Positions 42,489 to 53,139 of a stretch of 64,000 nucleotides of DNA are shown here, in pieces. The notes under the pieces are model-generated. The model was given only the letters and a program-made list of their open reading frames with translations, was not told the origin of the DNA and did no database searches. Each line of letters starts with the position of its first letter. Positions within the stretch are counted from its first letter, which is position 1. The stretch lies in assembly GCA_963785755.1 (NCBI GenBank), contig CAWAXG010000039.1, positions 372,001 to 436,000 of the forward strand, read 5' to 3'. Position numbers and translations under genes: made by a program. This stretch comes from JACCXG01 sp963785755 (GTDB lineage Bacteria > Acidobacteriota > Vicinamibacteria > Vicinamibacterales > 2-12-FULL-66-21).

Positions 42489-43074
42489 AATCGACCTGCA
42501 TCTCCGGATCGACCTTGTAGTACGTCCAGCTGTTGCCGGCGAAGATCGCGATCTCGATCGTGAATTCGAAGTGCAAGCTCGTGTTTTGTGGCTGGCCGCC
42601 CTGGAACGGCATCGCCGCGAAGAGCCACTGGGTAGCGTAGGTGGCCTGCGGCAGACCGAACGCCGCGCCATTCGAGATGTTGACCCGCTCGGTCGTCGAG
42701 GTCCCTTGCGTGGTCAGTGCGATTCCGGTCAGCAGTGTCTGGCCATTGGCCGGGTTCACGGGCGCGAGGGGGAGATTGTTCGCCGGCTGGACGTCGTGAG
42801 CCGGCCGGAAAGAGACACGCACGAACGACTGGGTCTGGTCGATCCCGATAAGGTCGGAGCAGACTGAAATCACCAGCTGGTTCGCCTGGTTCCCGGTCGC
42901 TGCCGGGATCCTCACGGTCTCGAACGTGCGGCCCGACCCGCCGCTGCTGCCGAGCGCGGTCACGACGCCATTGCCGGAGTCAACGCCGAATCCGTATTGC
43001 GCCTCGAGGTGCAAGCCGTCCTCGGAGACGGGATCGCTGGTCTGGAACGCGGTCGTGAAGTAATACGTCGCCAT
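42457..43074 (-). CDS. Hypothetical protein, C-terminus supplied by repeat
   Basis: 205 residues. The start has a GGAGA Shine-Dalgarno 5 nt upstream. I do not recognise the family. The sequence is soluble-looking, rich in Thr, Gln, Gly and aromatic residues, with alternating strand-like segments (QLVISVCSDLIGI, FVRVSFRPAHDV, LHFEFTIEIAIFAGNSWTYYKVDPEMQV) but no signal peptide, so a cytoplasmic beta-sandwich is likely. The last nine residues, RSHCLVTPR, are encoded by the CTAG-bounded repeat, whose TGA ends the frame; the ancestral end was probably different. The kinase gene upstream runs in the same direction. Confidence 0.65.
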   Translation of the reverse strand: MATYYFTTAFQTSDPVSEDGLHLEAQYGFGVDSGNGVVTALGSSGGSGRTFETVRIPAATGNQANQLVISVCSDLIGIDQTQSFVRVSFRPAHDVQPANNLPLAPVNPANGQTLLTGIALTTQGTSTTERVNISNGAAFGLPQATYATQWLFAAMPFQGGQPQNTSLHFEFTIEIAIFAGNSWTYYKVDPEMQVDSRSHCLVTPR

Positions 43075-43131
43075 GCTGTCTCCTTCAAGAGAACTGTCGT
43101 GTCATTGTTTCCCTGGCGGTCGACCGCCTCC

Positions 43132-43158
43132 GTTCGCGCCCAGTGCCGGAGCGCGAAC
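43132..43158 (-). terminator. Hairpin between kinase 1 and the unknown gene
   Basis: Arms GTTCGCGC (43132-43139) and GCGCGAAC (43151-43158) with an 11-nt loop, 60 bp past the kinase stop. No T-run, so only a candidate. Confidence 0.35.
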
Positions 43159-43220
43159 TACGGCGAGTCTCGCCGAAGCCAAACAAGAGACGCGATGACT
43201 CTGGAGAAATCCATCGGTTT

Positions 43221-45447
<2,227 letters not shown>

Positions 45448-45619
45448 GGAGGGAGCAGGGCGGATTATATCCCTCCGGCCGTGGCGCCGGCCGCCGCGGA
45501 CTCATCAGCAAAGCACGTGATTTCAATCACAACTCTGTCACCGCCGGGCCTTGATCCCCGCCCGGAAGCCGCGCGCGCGCGGTGTTTTCGCGGGCCTTCG
45601 ATTTGCACCGCCGCCCCGA

Positions 45620-46822
45620 ATGGGGATTCGGAATTCCCGCTCGCTGGCGGTTCTGCTGCTCGCACTGCCGGTGTGGGTCGTGCAGACCGCGGTGCCGCCC
45701 TCGGTCCCGAGCGGGCCGCAGCCGGTCAAGGATGTGACCGAGCCGCCGAAGGCCTCCGAGATCTCGCTGGGAAGCTTCGAGTTCCAGCAGCCGGCTTTTC
45801 TGCACGCCGGTCCCGGGCTGTTTCGCATCGAAGGCGAACCGGTGATCGGCGCGGAATCGGTCGTCGAAGCCTACATCTATGGTGACGAAGCCATCGCCAC
45901 CGTGAAGTTCGAGGCCGTCGACACCAACGGGACGGTGCTCGAGCCGGTGGTCATCGCGCGGGCGCCGTACGGCAGCTCACGCTTCATCGGCATGATGATC
46001 GTGCCCGCCCACCCCTTCCGCATCGTCATCACCGGAGAAGCGATCGACGGCCAGACGTTCAGGCGGGCGCACAAGCGGCTGTTTCGCCCGATCGATCGCG
46101 CCGATGCACGGCCGCGATCGTGGCCGGGCCTGTCGCCCGAATCGGCGACCCTCGTGCAGCGTTCCCTCGACGAAGTCGGTCCGCAGTTGATCGCGGACGT
46201 GCGGACGCATCTGGCCACCGCCGCGACCGGCCGGATCGTCATGCCGCGCACGCGGATTTTCAACGTCATGTACGCGCCGCTCTTCTCGACCCAGGGACGT
46301 CCGATCGGCCTGCGAATCACCTACGAAGCGAAGTTCTCGGAGAAAGGACAGTACGATCCCGGCGTCAGCGCCGACGCCAGATACGACTCGGGCGTGCGGC
46401 GGGGCTTCAGCAGGATGACTGTGCTCGACAGCACGATCGCCCCGATGCCGCGCGAGGCGTACCCGCCGCATGACGAGGTGCTGCTGAACGACATCCGGAC
46501 CAGCCCGCTCGACGCCGGCGCGCACTATACCTACGAGGGCGACACCGTCTATCGCTTCACGGCCGATCTGGTGCCCAACTTCGTCGTCCACAACCTGGAA
46601 CGGACGAAGTCGTGCATCCACTACCAGCAGTACACTCACTCGCCGGAGACCGAGAAGGCGATCGCGCAAATCCTCGCCACCGAAACGCCGACGACGTATT
46701 CCGTGACGGTGGGGACGTTCAAGGGCCGGATTCAGAACTTCTACGGCGAAGGGACGTTCTTCAAGAGCTTCGTCGCCGAAGGCGCGAAGGACTGCGGACC
46801 GACGCCGACGCGGCGGTTCTGA
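45620..46822 (+). CDS. Exported protein of unknown function
   Basis: 400 residues from the ATG at 45620 (MGIRNSRSL), which opens a signal peptide (LAVLLLALPVWVVQTAVP). I chose it over an earlier frame start because the upstream residues overlap the kinase promoter region. No family is recognised. The mature protein looks beta-rich (GLFRIEGEPVIGAESVVEAYIYGDEAIATVKFEAVD, FIGMMIVPAHPFRIVITGEAI, YAPLFSTQGRPIGLRITYEAKF), with a single Cys pair late (KSCIHYQQYTHSPET and AKDCGP). It is divergent from kinase 1 and ends before a GATC repeat array. Confidence 0.75.
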   Translation: MGIRNSRSLAVLLLALPVWVVQTAVPPSVPSGPQPVKDVTEPPKASEISLGSFEFQQPAFLHAGPGLFRIEGEPVIGAESVVEAYIYGDEAIATVKFEAVDTNGTVLEPVVIARAPYGSSRFIGMMIVPAHPFRIVITGEAIDGQTFRRAHKRLFRPIDRADARPRSWPGLSPESATLVQRSLDEVGPQLIADVRTHLATAATGRIVMPRTRIFNVMYAPLFSTQGRPIGLRITYEAKFSEKGQYDPGVSADARYDSGVRRGFSRMTVLDSTIAPMPREAYPPHDEVLLNDIRTSPLDAGAHYTYEGDTVYRFTADLVPNFVVHNLERTKSCIHYQQYTHSPETEKAIAQILATETPTTYSVTVGTFKGRIQNFYGEGTFFKSFVAEGAKDCGPTPTRRF

Positions 46823-46825
46823 AAC

Positions 46826-46885
46826 GGGGATCGGTGATCGGTGATCGGTGATCCGGGATCGATCGGGGATCGGGGATCCGATCCT
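46826..46885. repeat. GATC-rich tandem array B
   Basis: Repeats of GATCGGT then GATCGGG (7-nt unit), turning to GATCCGATC near the end, between the stops of the exported unknown gene and the convergent APC permease. Confidence 0.8.
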
Positions 46886-46907
46886 CGATACCGGCGCCGT
46901 TCGCTAT

Positions 46908-48202
46908 TCATCGCCTGCGGAGTAAATAGAGCAGGCTCGCGACGACCAGCGTCCCACCCGTGATTGTCAACTCCTGCAGGGTCGCACTCGACATGATCCA
47001 CAGGATGACCACGGCAGCCAGGACGGGCACGACGTGCGTCCCTGGAATCGCGAAGGGCACGCCGGCGCCCTGCACGTTGCGCCGCGTGAGCTCGATCGCG
47101 GCCGCACAGCCCATGAAATACAGCCCCAGACCGGCGACATTCGCCACAATGAGGAGGCGCTCGAAGGAGTTGGTGCTCGCGAGCGCAAAGACCAGGGCCG
47201 CGTGCGTCCAGATGGCGACGTGCGGCGTATGCCGCGTGGGATGCACGCTGGCCAGGACGGCGGGCAGCACGCCGGCGCGCGCGAATGCGTACAGGTTCCG
47301 CGGACTGCTCAGCATGTCGCCGCTCACATAGCCGAACATCGAGCACATCGCCCCGATCAGCATCAGGGTCCGGCCGGCTTCGCCCATGAACCGGCTGGTC
47401 GCCTCGGCCAGCGGCGCCCGGCTCTGCTCGGCAAGCGCGGGGCCGAGCACGCCCTGGGCGACCAGCTGAATCGCGATGTACAGCGAGGCGGTGATGGCGA
47501 GTGCGAGAAAGATCGCGCGCGGAACCGTTCGCGCCGGGTCCCGGACCTCTCCACTTGGCGCCAGCGCGACCTCGACGCCCATGAACGCGAAGATCAGCAT
47601 GAGCACCGCGCGGCCGATGGCGTCGCCATCAGGCATTCCGGGCCAGGCGATGTTGGATGGCTGGACCGCGAACGCGCCCACCGCCACGAACAGCAGGAGC
47701 GGACCCAGCTTCGCCACCGTCATCACTTCGATCGTTCTCGCGGCGGCGCGGACGCCGCGGACGTTGACGAAGGCGAGACCGCCAAGGATCAGCGCCAGCA
47801 CCACCAGCTGCCAGAGCAGACGCCGAGCGCGGGGATGAACACGCTCAGCTGGTCGAGGAGCGAGCTGGCCACGCCCGAGACCGCCAGGATGAAGGTCAGC
47901 CACTGCATGACGCCGCTCAGAAACCCGACGAAGGGTCCGAAGGCGGTTTCGACATATGCGAAGATGCCGCCGGTGATCGAGACGCGACTGCCGGCGATGG
48001 CAAAGGCGCTGACGATCAGCGCCATCGCCGCGCCGCAGATCACGAATGCCAGCGGTGCCGCCGCGCCCAGCTCCCGGGACAACAGCGCGGGCAGCAAGAA
48101 GATCCCTGCGCCCACCGTGCAATTGACGATGCTCGCCGCGACCTGACGGACACCGAGCGCCCGAACGAGCTGCTCGTCGGAAACCGTGACGGTGTTGGAC
48201 AT
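46908..48202 (-). CDS. APC-family amino-acid permease (one frameshift)
   Basis: About 430 residues if corrected. The N-terminal frame starts at the ATG at 48202 (MSNTVTVSDEQLVRALGVRQVAASIVNCTVGAGIFLLPALLSREL) with the GAGIF-like APC motif; the C-terminal frame continues from LLWQLVVLALILGGLAFVNVRG to LLYLLRRR. The break is near 47820-47830. Ten or so hydrophobic helices, a conserved MGVEVALAPSGEVRDPARTVPRAI segment and a late GYVSGDMLSSPRNLYAFARAG are typical of amino-acid/polyamine antiporters of the APC superfamily. The substrate is not predictable. A single-base indel is the simplest explanation. Confidence 0.87.
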
Positions 48203-48238
48203 TGGTAGAGGCGGACGATATCAGAAAGCGGGTCGGAA

Positions 48239-48331
48239 TCGTGATCGGTGACCGGTGATCAGGGATCGAGAATCTCCAAATCAACGCCTAGTCCCGTTCC
48301 GATTCCCCGATTCCCCGATCACCGATCACGA
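48239..48331. repeat. GATC-rich array C, inverted pair
   Basis: TCGTGATCGGTGA (48239-48251) and its exact reverse complement TCACCGATCACGA (48319-48331) enclose degenerate copies (GATCAGGGATCGAG, then GATTCCCCGATTCCCC). It can form a long hairpin between the APC permease start and the kinase 2 stop. Confidence 0.8.
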
Positions 48332-48335
48332 TGTG

Positions 48336-51107
48336 TCACTTCCCCAGCTTCGCCTGCCAATCGGTCACCACCATCAGACGTGGCGGGATGGGCTTTTCGC
48401 GAGACCGGAGGACCAGCAGAAACTTCCTGCCATCCGGAGTGACATCCTTGGTGTGCAACCCATCGTCGCGGAACTCCAGCGTAAAGAGCTCACGCGGACG
48501 TTCGAAGAGAGGCTGGGGCGTGAACTGGGCTGCCGCGGCCATCATCTTGCCGTCTGTCATCGACCAGTAGTCAGCTCACGGCCGTCGCGCCGCCACAGGG
48601 GCTGGGCTCCACCATTGTTCGAGACTTGGAACCTGCGTACCGGTAAGTCCGATCTTGCCGTCTCCGGAGAAGGCCTGCACGTACACCTCGAGCGAGCTGC
48701 CGTTCAGCCTCGAATGGTAGGCCAGCCAGCGGCCATCTGGTGAGAATCGCGCGTCGCTGTCGCTCTCCGGCGATTGCAGCAGCGTGATCGGCTTCCGATC
48801 TCCCTCGAGTGGCAGCAGCATCAGATCCCACCCCGTGCCGCGATTCATCTCGCGGTAGACGATGTATCGACCATCGGGGCTCCAATCGAGCGGATCGTTG
48901 TGCTTCTTGACATTCGTCAGCCGCTCCTCCTCACCCGCGCCGGAGGCGTCTTTGCGGTACAGCTGATAGAACCCTTCATCGCGATCCGAAGAAAACACGA
49001 TCTGCTTCCCGTCGCGAGACCACACCGGGTTCTCGTCCGTCGTCGGCCCGAACGTCACCCGGGTGTTCGTTTGACGGGCGAAGTCCCAGATCCAGATGTC
49101 ACCGTTGGCTTCGGAAGTCCGGGGAATCCCCTGACGGGTCAGGGCGACGCGCCGCTCGTCGGGTGAAAGGGCGATGGCGTTGTATGGGCCTTCCGGCGCA
49201 GCGTCGCCGAGCGGCCTGCCATCGCTCCCGAACCACGCGAGCGGCCTCTTCGCGTCGACCCACAGCCCCGGAGCATAGAGGAGCAATCCGGCATCGGACA
49301 CCCAGAACGCGGCGCGTAACGACGTCGTGCCCTGGAGCGCTACTCCTTCGGCAACCGAGATCGGGTCCCCCTGGAATCGAAGACTGTCGGCGTCGAAGGG
49401 ACGCGCCTGCAGCGTCTGATTCTCGATCCACAGCAGATAGCCCGGATGCGATCCGCGTGGCCGCACGTACACCGCTTTAGCCTGGGTGTTCAGGATCAGC
49501 GTTCGCTGCGACGGGTCGGCGAGCGAACTGGCGTAGACGCCCTGAACCTTCGGATCCCCGCTCGCGACGAAGTACAGGAAGCGATTCCCATCGGGAAGGA
49601 ATTGGGGCGCGGCATACGCGGCCTCTTTGATCGCGGGATCGACCTTTCTTATCGATGTCACCTCACCGCCCGAGGCCGACACCCGATCGAGTCCACACGA
49701 ACAGCCGAACACGATCACGCCGTCGCGGTTCCACGCGCCCGGCTGGTTCGGATCGGCACGGGGCACATCGGCGAGCGTGACGGGAGGGCCGCCGGCGAGA
49801 TCGAGCCGCTTCAGTTTCCTCTCCGCCATGAACGCGATCGAGCGGCCATCCGGCGACCACACCGGCGCCGTGCCGCCTTCGGTGCCCGGCAGCATCCGCG
49901 TCTCGGCCGAGCCCAGGCGCCGCAGCCACAGCGACGCGGGTGGACCAGTCGGTGGTACTGGTGCCGCGGACGGCAACGATGCGCTGAGCACGATGTGCTG
50001 GCCGTCGGGCGAGACGGCGCTGCCGGAATGGATGTTGGCGAGCGACGCTCCCGGCGGCGCTTCCATCGAGAACTCGATCGCCGACGGTGCCGGAGCACCT
50101 CGCCGCAGTAGCACGACCCCCATCGCGATCGCGCTGATAATCGCGACCGCCGCTACCGCATAGGCAGCGACCATCGCCCGCGATCTGGACTTGCGGGTCT
50201 CGGGCGCGGCAGTTGGCGGTGGGTGGCTCTCGTCGAGCAGCAACTGGACGCTGCTGATGTCGCGCAGCCGCTTCCGTGGATCTTTCTCCAGGCACTTTTC
50301 GAGCAGCCGTTTCACCGCCGGCGGCGCGGCGCTCAAATCCGGCGTGTCCCTCACCACCGCAGCGAGGACGTCGGTCACGTGCTCTCCGTGAAACAGCCGC
50401 CGCCCGGTCACCATCTCGTAGACGACGACGCCGAATGCCCAGATGTCGGCGCGCTTGTCGGCCGGTTTGCCGCGCGCCTGTTCGGGGCTCATGTAGGCGG
50501 CGGTGCCGAGAATGATTCCCTGATGCGTGACCGCGGGCGACGTCAGTGTCGGCGAGTTGTCGTAGTCCGCACCCGGACCGCGTTCTGCCGCGGCGCTCGC
50601 GGGCTCCAGCGCCTTGGCCAAGCCGAAGTCCAGCACCTTCACGGTCCCGTCATCACGGACGATGATGTTCGCGGGCTTGAGGTCGCGATGGATGATGCCG
50701 TGCTCGTGCGCCGTTTCCAGGGCTTCAGCGATCTGGCGCGCGATGGACAATGCCTCGGGCAGGCTCAGTTTCTCCGCGACGCCGCTCTGGGTCGGCGTGC
50801 CGGCGATCAGCTCCGCCAGCGTCCGGCCCTCGACGAACTCCATGACCAGGGCGCGGATGCCCTCGCTCTCCTCGAGTCCATGGATGGTGGCGATGTTGGG
50901 ATGATTCAGCGAGGCGAGCAGCTGCGCTTCCCGGCGAAACCGTGCCATCGGATCGTGGTCGTGAAGCAAGGCATCCGGCAGGATCTTCAGGGCGACGTCG
51001 CGGTTGAGCCGCGTGTCGCGCGCGCGATACACCTGCCCCATGCCGCCCGCTCCGGTGAACTGCAGTACCTCGTACGGTCCGATTCGGGTACCGACGCTCA
51101 GTGCCAT
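48336..51107 (-). CDS. Serine/threonine protein kinase with TolB/WD40-like propeller (two frameshifts)
   Basis: About 920 residues after correction. From the ATG at 51107 (MALSVGTRIGPYEVL) the kinase domain is complete: GAGGMGQVYRARD, Lys41 in VALKIL, HRDLKPANI, LDFGLAKAL, GTAAYMSPEQARGKPADKRADIW. A transmembrane helix near residue 335 (AVAAVAIISAIAMGVVLLRR) leads to a PD40/TolB propeller (SPDGQHIVLS, WSPDGRSIAFMA, SPDERRVALTRQG, WSRDGKQIVFSSDRD, FSPDGRWLAYHSR). The main frame stops at 48576, but QVSNNGGAQPLWRRDGREL and then MTDGKMMAAAAQ ... KFLLVLRS continue in other frames to 48336, with breaks near 48640 and 48571. Both joins match usual family ends. Confidence 0.85.
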
Positions 51108-51214
51108 CAGCTCGCTCCGAAATGCCCGTGTTTCCAATCTGTGGAGTGTGGCGCGATCTTACGCGCGCCGGCCGGAGGGAACAAGCGGCGGGATCGGGGA
51201 CTACAGGATTTGAG

Positions 51215-51311
51215 TCGGGATCGGTGATCAGTGATCGGGGATCACGGTCGTAATCGGGGATCAACGCCCCAAATCACCCAATAATCCCCGATCGCCGATC
51301 GCCGATCCCGA
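51215..51311. repeat. GATC-rich array D, inverted pair
   Basis: Left: TCGGGATCGGTGATC then AGTGATCGGGGATCACG (51215-51245). Right: CCCCGATCGCCGATCGCCGATCCCGA (about 51286-51311). The arms pair with one mismatch per unit. A further GGGATCGGGGA lies just upstream at 51191. It fills the gap between kinase 2 and the DUF4199 gene. Confidence 0.78.
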
Positions 51312-51349
51312 AACAAACCCCAGCCCCGAGTCCCGGACGTGATCCCCTG

Positions 51350-51907
51350 CTAGATCACCTGGACCTGAGTCCGTTCGGATCCGGTCCCGGCGACGGAATG
51401 CTTTCGCCGCAGCACCGCCGCTGAAATCAGCGTCACGCCCAGGCCGACCGGGAAAGGTTCCACGAAGGTGACCGCCGCGTTCAAGAAGGGATTGTCGTAC
51501 CACGCCTTGAACTGCTGCATCTGCCGGGCCGTTGCCTGAATTTCCTGTTCGCTGGCGCCCGAAGCCCGCGCCTTCTCGATCGCATAGGCCTGGTATTTCT
51601 CGAAAAACCCCGGCGCCAGCTTGAAATAAATGAGCTGCCACGTGGCGACGTAGAACGCGCACGAGATCAAGGTGATCAGGATGCCCACCTGGAATCCGCG
51701 GCCGAACGTCAGCGTCCCCCCGGCGACGTTTTCGCGATAGGACCGGATGCCAAAGAACACCAGCAGGAACGAGAGCACGATGGCCGTGTAGCCGAAGAAC
51801 ACGCCGCGGTCGAAGCCGATCCGGTCCATGAACGGGACCGTGAGCAGCATCATGAGCGACGACATCACGCCGGAGATCAGCCCGAAGGTGACAACGATTT
51901 TCTTCAT
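51350..51907 (-). CDS. DUF4199 membrane protein
   Basis: 185 residues with four hydrophobic segments: VVTFGLISGVMSSLMMLL, GVFFGYTAIVLSFLLVFFG, FQVGILITLISCAFYVATW and PFPVGLGVTLISAAVL. The pattern and the FGIRSYRENVAGGTLTFGRGF segment fit the DUF4199 family, which is uncharacterised and common in Bacteroidota and Acidobacteriota. It is divergent from the LuxR-type membrane regulator, an association I recall from other genomes, suggesting a shared regulatory role. Confidence 0.83.
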   Translation of the reverse strand: MKKIVVTFGLISGVMSSLMMLLTVPFMDRIGFDRGVFFGYTAIVLSFLLVFFGIRSYRENVAGGTLTFGRGFQVGILITLISCAFYVATWQLIYFKLAPGFFEKYQAYAIEKARASGASEQEIQATARQMQQFKAWYDNPFLNAAVTFVEPFPVGLGVTLISAAVLRRKHSVAGTGSERTQVQVI

Positions 51908-52018
51908 GATCGAAACCCTCCTCTGGCTGGAACAGTACGGACCGGGCCAGAAGAAGTCGTCATCCTTTCATATGATTTGGCGCCCTGACCACCAGAATCA
52001 CCCGTTCGGATGACCCGA

Positions 52019-52058
52019 AATCGGGATCGGTGATCGGTGATCGGTGATCGGGGATCGG
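52019..52058. repeat. GATC-rich array E
   Basis: Four to five direct 7-8 nt units (GGGATCGG, TGATCGG, TGATCGG, TGATCGG, GGATCGG) between DUF4199 and LuxR start regions. No inverted partner is evident nearby. Confidence 0.78.
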
Positions 52059-52154
52059 AATGCGGGGGGAACGGGACTGGGGAAGGGGGATCGGTCTTCC
52101 GCGGGCGAAGAAAAAGCGGCGTGCCGGACGGAGTGGGGTTGCTATTCTCTCCGT

Positions 52155-52601
52155 GTGAAAAAGGCCGTCCTTCTTTATGGGATCTGCGGCGGTCTCCTGA
52201 TTGCGGCGCTCGAGTTCATTCAATACCGGTTCCTGGTCGTCGAGCACTCCGTCGAGATTTACGGCGGCCTGATCGCGCTGCTTTTTGCCGGCGTCGGCAT
52301 CTGGCTCGGTCTCTCGCTCACCAAAACGAAAAAAGTCGTGGTCGTGCGCGAGGTGCCGGTGCCCGCGAGCCAGACCTTCGTCCGGAATGACGCGAAGGTC
52401 GCCGAGCTCGGGATTACGCCGCGGGAACTCGAAATCCTGGAGCACATCGCCGGCGGCATGAGTACCCGTGAAATCGCCGAGACCCTCTTCGTCAGCGAGA
52501 ACACGGTGAAGACCCACGCCAGCCGTCTCTTCAGCAAACTGAGCGTGAACCGCCGAACCCAGGCCGTGGACGTTGGGAAGCGACTGGGGATTATTCCGTG
52601 A
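52155..52601 (+). CDS. Membrane-anchored LuxR-type regulator
   Basis: 148 residues from the GTG at 52155 (VKKAVLLYGICGG). Two hydrophobic helices (AVLLYGICGGLLIAALEFI and IYGGLIALLFAGVGIWLGLSL) occupy the N-terminus, then a linker (KKVVVVREVPVPAS), then a LuxR/GerE helix-turn-helix (ITPRELEILEHIAGGMSTREIAETLFVSENTVKTHASRLFSKLSVNRRTQAVDVGKRLG). There is no receiver domain, so signalling probably enters through the membrane part. DUF4199, divergent, is the likely partner. Array F follows the stop. Confidence 0.87.
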   Translation: MKKAVLLYGICGGLLIAALEFIQYRFLVVEHSVEIYGGLIALLFAGVGIWLGLSLTKTKKVVVVREVPVPASQTFVRNDAKVAELGITPRELEILEHIAGGMSTREIAETLFVSENTVKTHASRLFSKLSVNRRTQAVDVGKRLGIIP

Positions 52602-52606
52602 CAGAG

Positions 52607-52731
52607 TCGTGATCGGTGATCGGTGATCGGGGATCGGGGATCGCACGACTCTCGGTTCCCGGAATCCCTGATCCCCGATCCCCGACTCCGTTAAGGAATC
52701 CTGATCACCGATCACCGATCACCGATCCCGA
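52607..52731. repeat. GATC-rich array F, inverted pair
   Basis: Left arm: five units of GTGATCGG / GGGATCGG (52607-52642). Right arm: CTGATCCCCGATCCCC, then GATCACC x3 and GATCCCG (about 52667-52731). The two can pair over 30 bp with interruptions. This lies between luxR-like and padR-like genes, both on the plus strand. Confidence 0.8.
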
Positions 52732-52741
52732 CACCTCTCTA

Positions 52742-52770
52742 ATCGACAGTTTGACATCACACATGTCGAT
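52742..52770. promoter_or_regulatory. Dyad and -35-like element upstream of padR
   Basis: ATCGACA (52742-52748) and its exact reverse complement TGTCGAT (52764-52770) flank TTGACA (52751-52756), a perfect -35 hexamer. Further TGTCG-like half sites (GCCGACAC, GCTGTCGAG) lie closer to the ATG. PadR regulators usually bind such dyads and repress themselves and a linked transporter. No good -10 was found at standard spacing, so the promoter call is tentative. Confidence 0.5.
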
Positions 52771-52800
52771 AGCCGACACTTGCAGCTGTCGAGAGACGAC

Positions 52801-53139
52801 ATGTCTACACAAAAAACCGAAGTTCCCTATGGCGCCCTGGATCTCGTCATCCTCAAAACGCTCGATACGATGGGCGCGATGCACGGCTACAGCATCGCCC
52901 GGCGCATCGAGCAGGTCGCGGACAACCTGCTGCACCTGAGTCAGGGCTCGATCTATCCCGCGCTCATCCGGCTCGAACAGCAACGCTGGATCCGGACGCA
53001 ATGGGGCATCTCGGAAACGAACCGGCGCGTGAAGTTCTATTCGCTCACTGCTGCCGGCGCGCGCCAGCTGCGGGTCGAAGTGGAGAACTGGGAGCGGGCG
53101 ACGGCGCTGGTCGCCAGGTTCCTCGAGGCCAAGCCGTGA
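52801..53139 (+). CDS. PadR-family transcriptional regulator
   Basis: 112 residues from the ATG at 52801. The winged-helix motif is clear: VPYGALDLVILKTLDTMGAMHGYSIARRIEQVADNLLHLSQGSIYPALIRLEQQRWIR, then the wing TNRRVKFYSLTAAGARQL and a C-terminal dimer helix. PadR proteins of this short form usually sit directly before ADOP-type permeases. The stop overlaps the GTG of the permease by 3-4 bp (GTGA). The dyad upstream suggests autoregulation. Confidence 0.93.
   Translation: MSTQKTEVPYGALDLVILKTLDTMGAMHGYSIARRIEQVADNLLHLSQGSIYPALIRLEQQRWIRTQWGISETNRRVKFYSLTAAGARQLRVEVENWERATALVARFLEAKP

Noticed and set aside
46826..52731. CRISPR array
   Set aside because: Units are 7-8 bp, without 20-40 bp repeats alternating with unique spacers, and no cas genes are present.
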